Source: Bacillota bacterium (GTDB taxonomy: Bacteria > Bacillota > Sulfobacillia > JAJZYS01 > JAJYTV01). From it: a stretch of DNA of 5,831 bases. Below, piece by piece: positions 5,748 to 5,831 of the stretch (positions are counted from its first letter, which is position 1; each line of letters starts with the position of its first letter). A model generated the notes under the pieces. It searched no databases. It had not been told where the DNA came from and saw nothing but the letters and a program-made list of their open reading frames with translations. The DNA lies in the NCBI GenBank assembly GCA_021810725.1, contig JAJZIE010000163.1, positions 1-5,831 on the forward strand, in the 5' to 3' direction. A program made the translations under genes and the position numbers.

Positions 5748-5831
5748 AGCGGGATGTTCCCGTGCTTCTTGGCGTGTCGGTCCTCGCGCTTCTCCTTGAG
5801 CGCCCAGAGGGCGTGGGCCACACTCGTACGC
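5744..5831 (-). CDS. Acyl-CoA carboxylase/methylmalonyl-CoA decarboxylase carboxyltransferase subunit, C-terminal 28 residues
   Basis: Only the tail is inside the window; the gene continues off the right edge. The final residues SVAHALWALKEKREDRH followed by AKKHGNIPL match the very characteristic end (KHGNIPL) of the propionyl-CoA carboxylase beta / MmdA carboxyltransferase family, which moves the carboxyl group between biotin and an acyl-CoA. The stop TGA overlaps the start of the 60-residue gene by 4 bases. Together with the biotin carrier downstream, this gives a carboxyltransferase - small protein - biotin carrier order. The exact substrate (propionyl-CoA, methylmalonyl-CoA or another acyl-CoA) cannot be read from this tail. 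Confidence 0.85.
   Translation of the reverse strand, partial: RTSVAHALWALKEKREDRHAKKHGNIPL

Noticed and set aside
1..5831. CRISPR array, tRNA, rRNA, intact insertion sequence or phage genes
   Set aside because: No regularly spaced repeats, cloverleaf signatures, transposase or integrase motifs were seen on either strand.

Overview
The window is GC-rich, roughly two thirds G+C by eye, and tightly packed with genes. It looks like chromosomal DNA of a Gram-negative bacterium, most likely a proteobacterium. The support is a lipoprotein signal with Gly after the lipidated Cys, ATGA-coupled gene pairs, and an intergenic GGGGACAG-type inverted repeat of a style I associate with proteobacterial genomes. 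The assignment is tentative because there is no rRNA, tRNA or marker gene.

Layout, left to right: (1) 1-1050, minus strand: the N-terminal 350 residues of an NAD(P)-dependent succinate-semialdehyde dehydrogenase (GabD type), cut by the window edge. (2) 1051-1257: a divergent intergenic region with ribosome binding sites for both flanking genes and an extended -10 promoter candidate for the rightward gene. (3) 1258-2520, plus strand: a 420-residue lipoprotein of unknown function starting at TTG. (4) 2517-3209, minus strand: a TVP38/TMEM64 (VTT/DedA-like) membrane protein whose stop codon overlaps the lipoprotein stop in a shared CTAG. (5) 3331-3711 and 3708-4907, minus strand: a single-domain response regulator and a soluble PAS-histidine kinase, with the kinase first and a 4-base ATGA overlap. 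(6) 4908-5038: an intergenic stretch of lower GC holding an imperfect inverted repeat and a small hairpin. (7) 5039-5831, minus strand: the end of a biotin-dependent acyl-CoA carboxylase/decarboxylase operon. It comprises the C-terminal tip of the carboxyltransferase subunit, a 60-residue accessory protein, and a biotin carrier protein.

How they may work together: the carboxyltransferase, small protein and biotin carrier very probably form one propionyl/methylmalonyl-CoA-type enzyme. The kinase and regulator form a two-component pair with no DNA-binding output, so signalling would go through protein contacts. The VTT membrane protein lies downstream on the same strand, but a 121-base gap with its own promoter candidate makes co-transcription uncertain. 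GabD and the carboxylase both feed succinate/propionate metabolism, but they are far apart and not one operon. I see no CRISPR array, intact transposon, RNA gene or convincing novel system. The least explained parts are the lipoprotein, the 60-residue carboxylase-associated protein and the intergenic inverted repeat.
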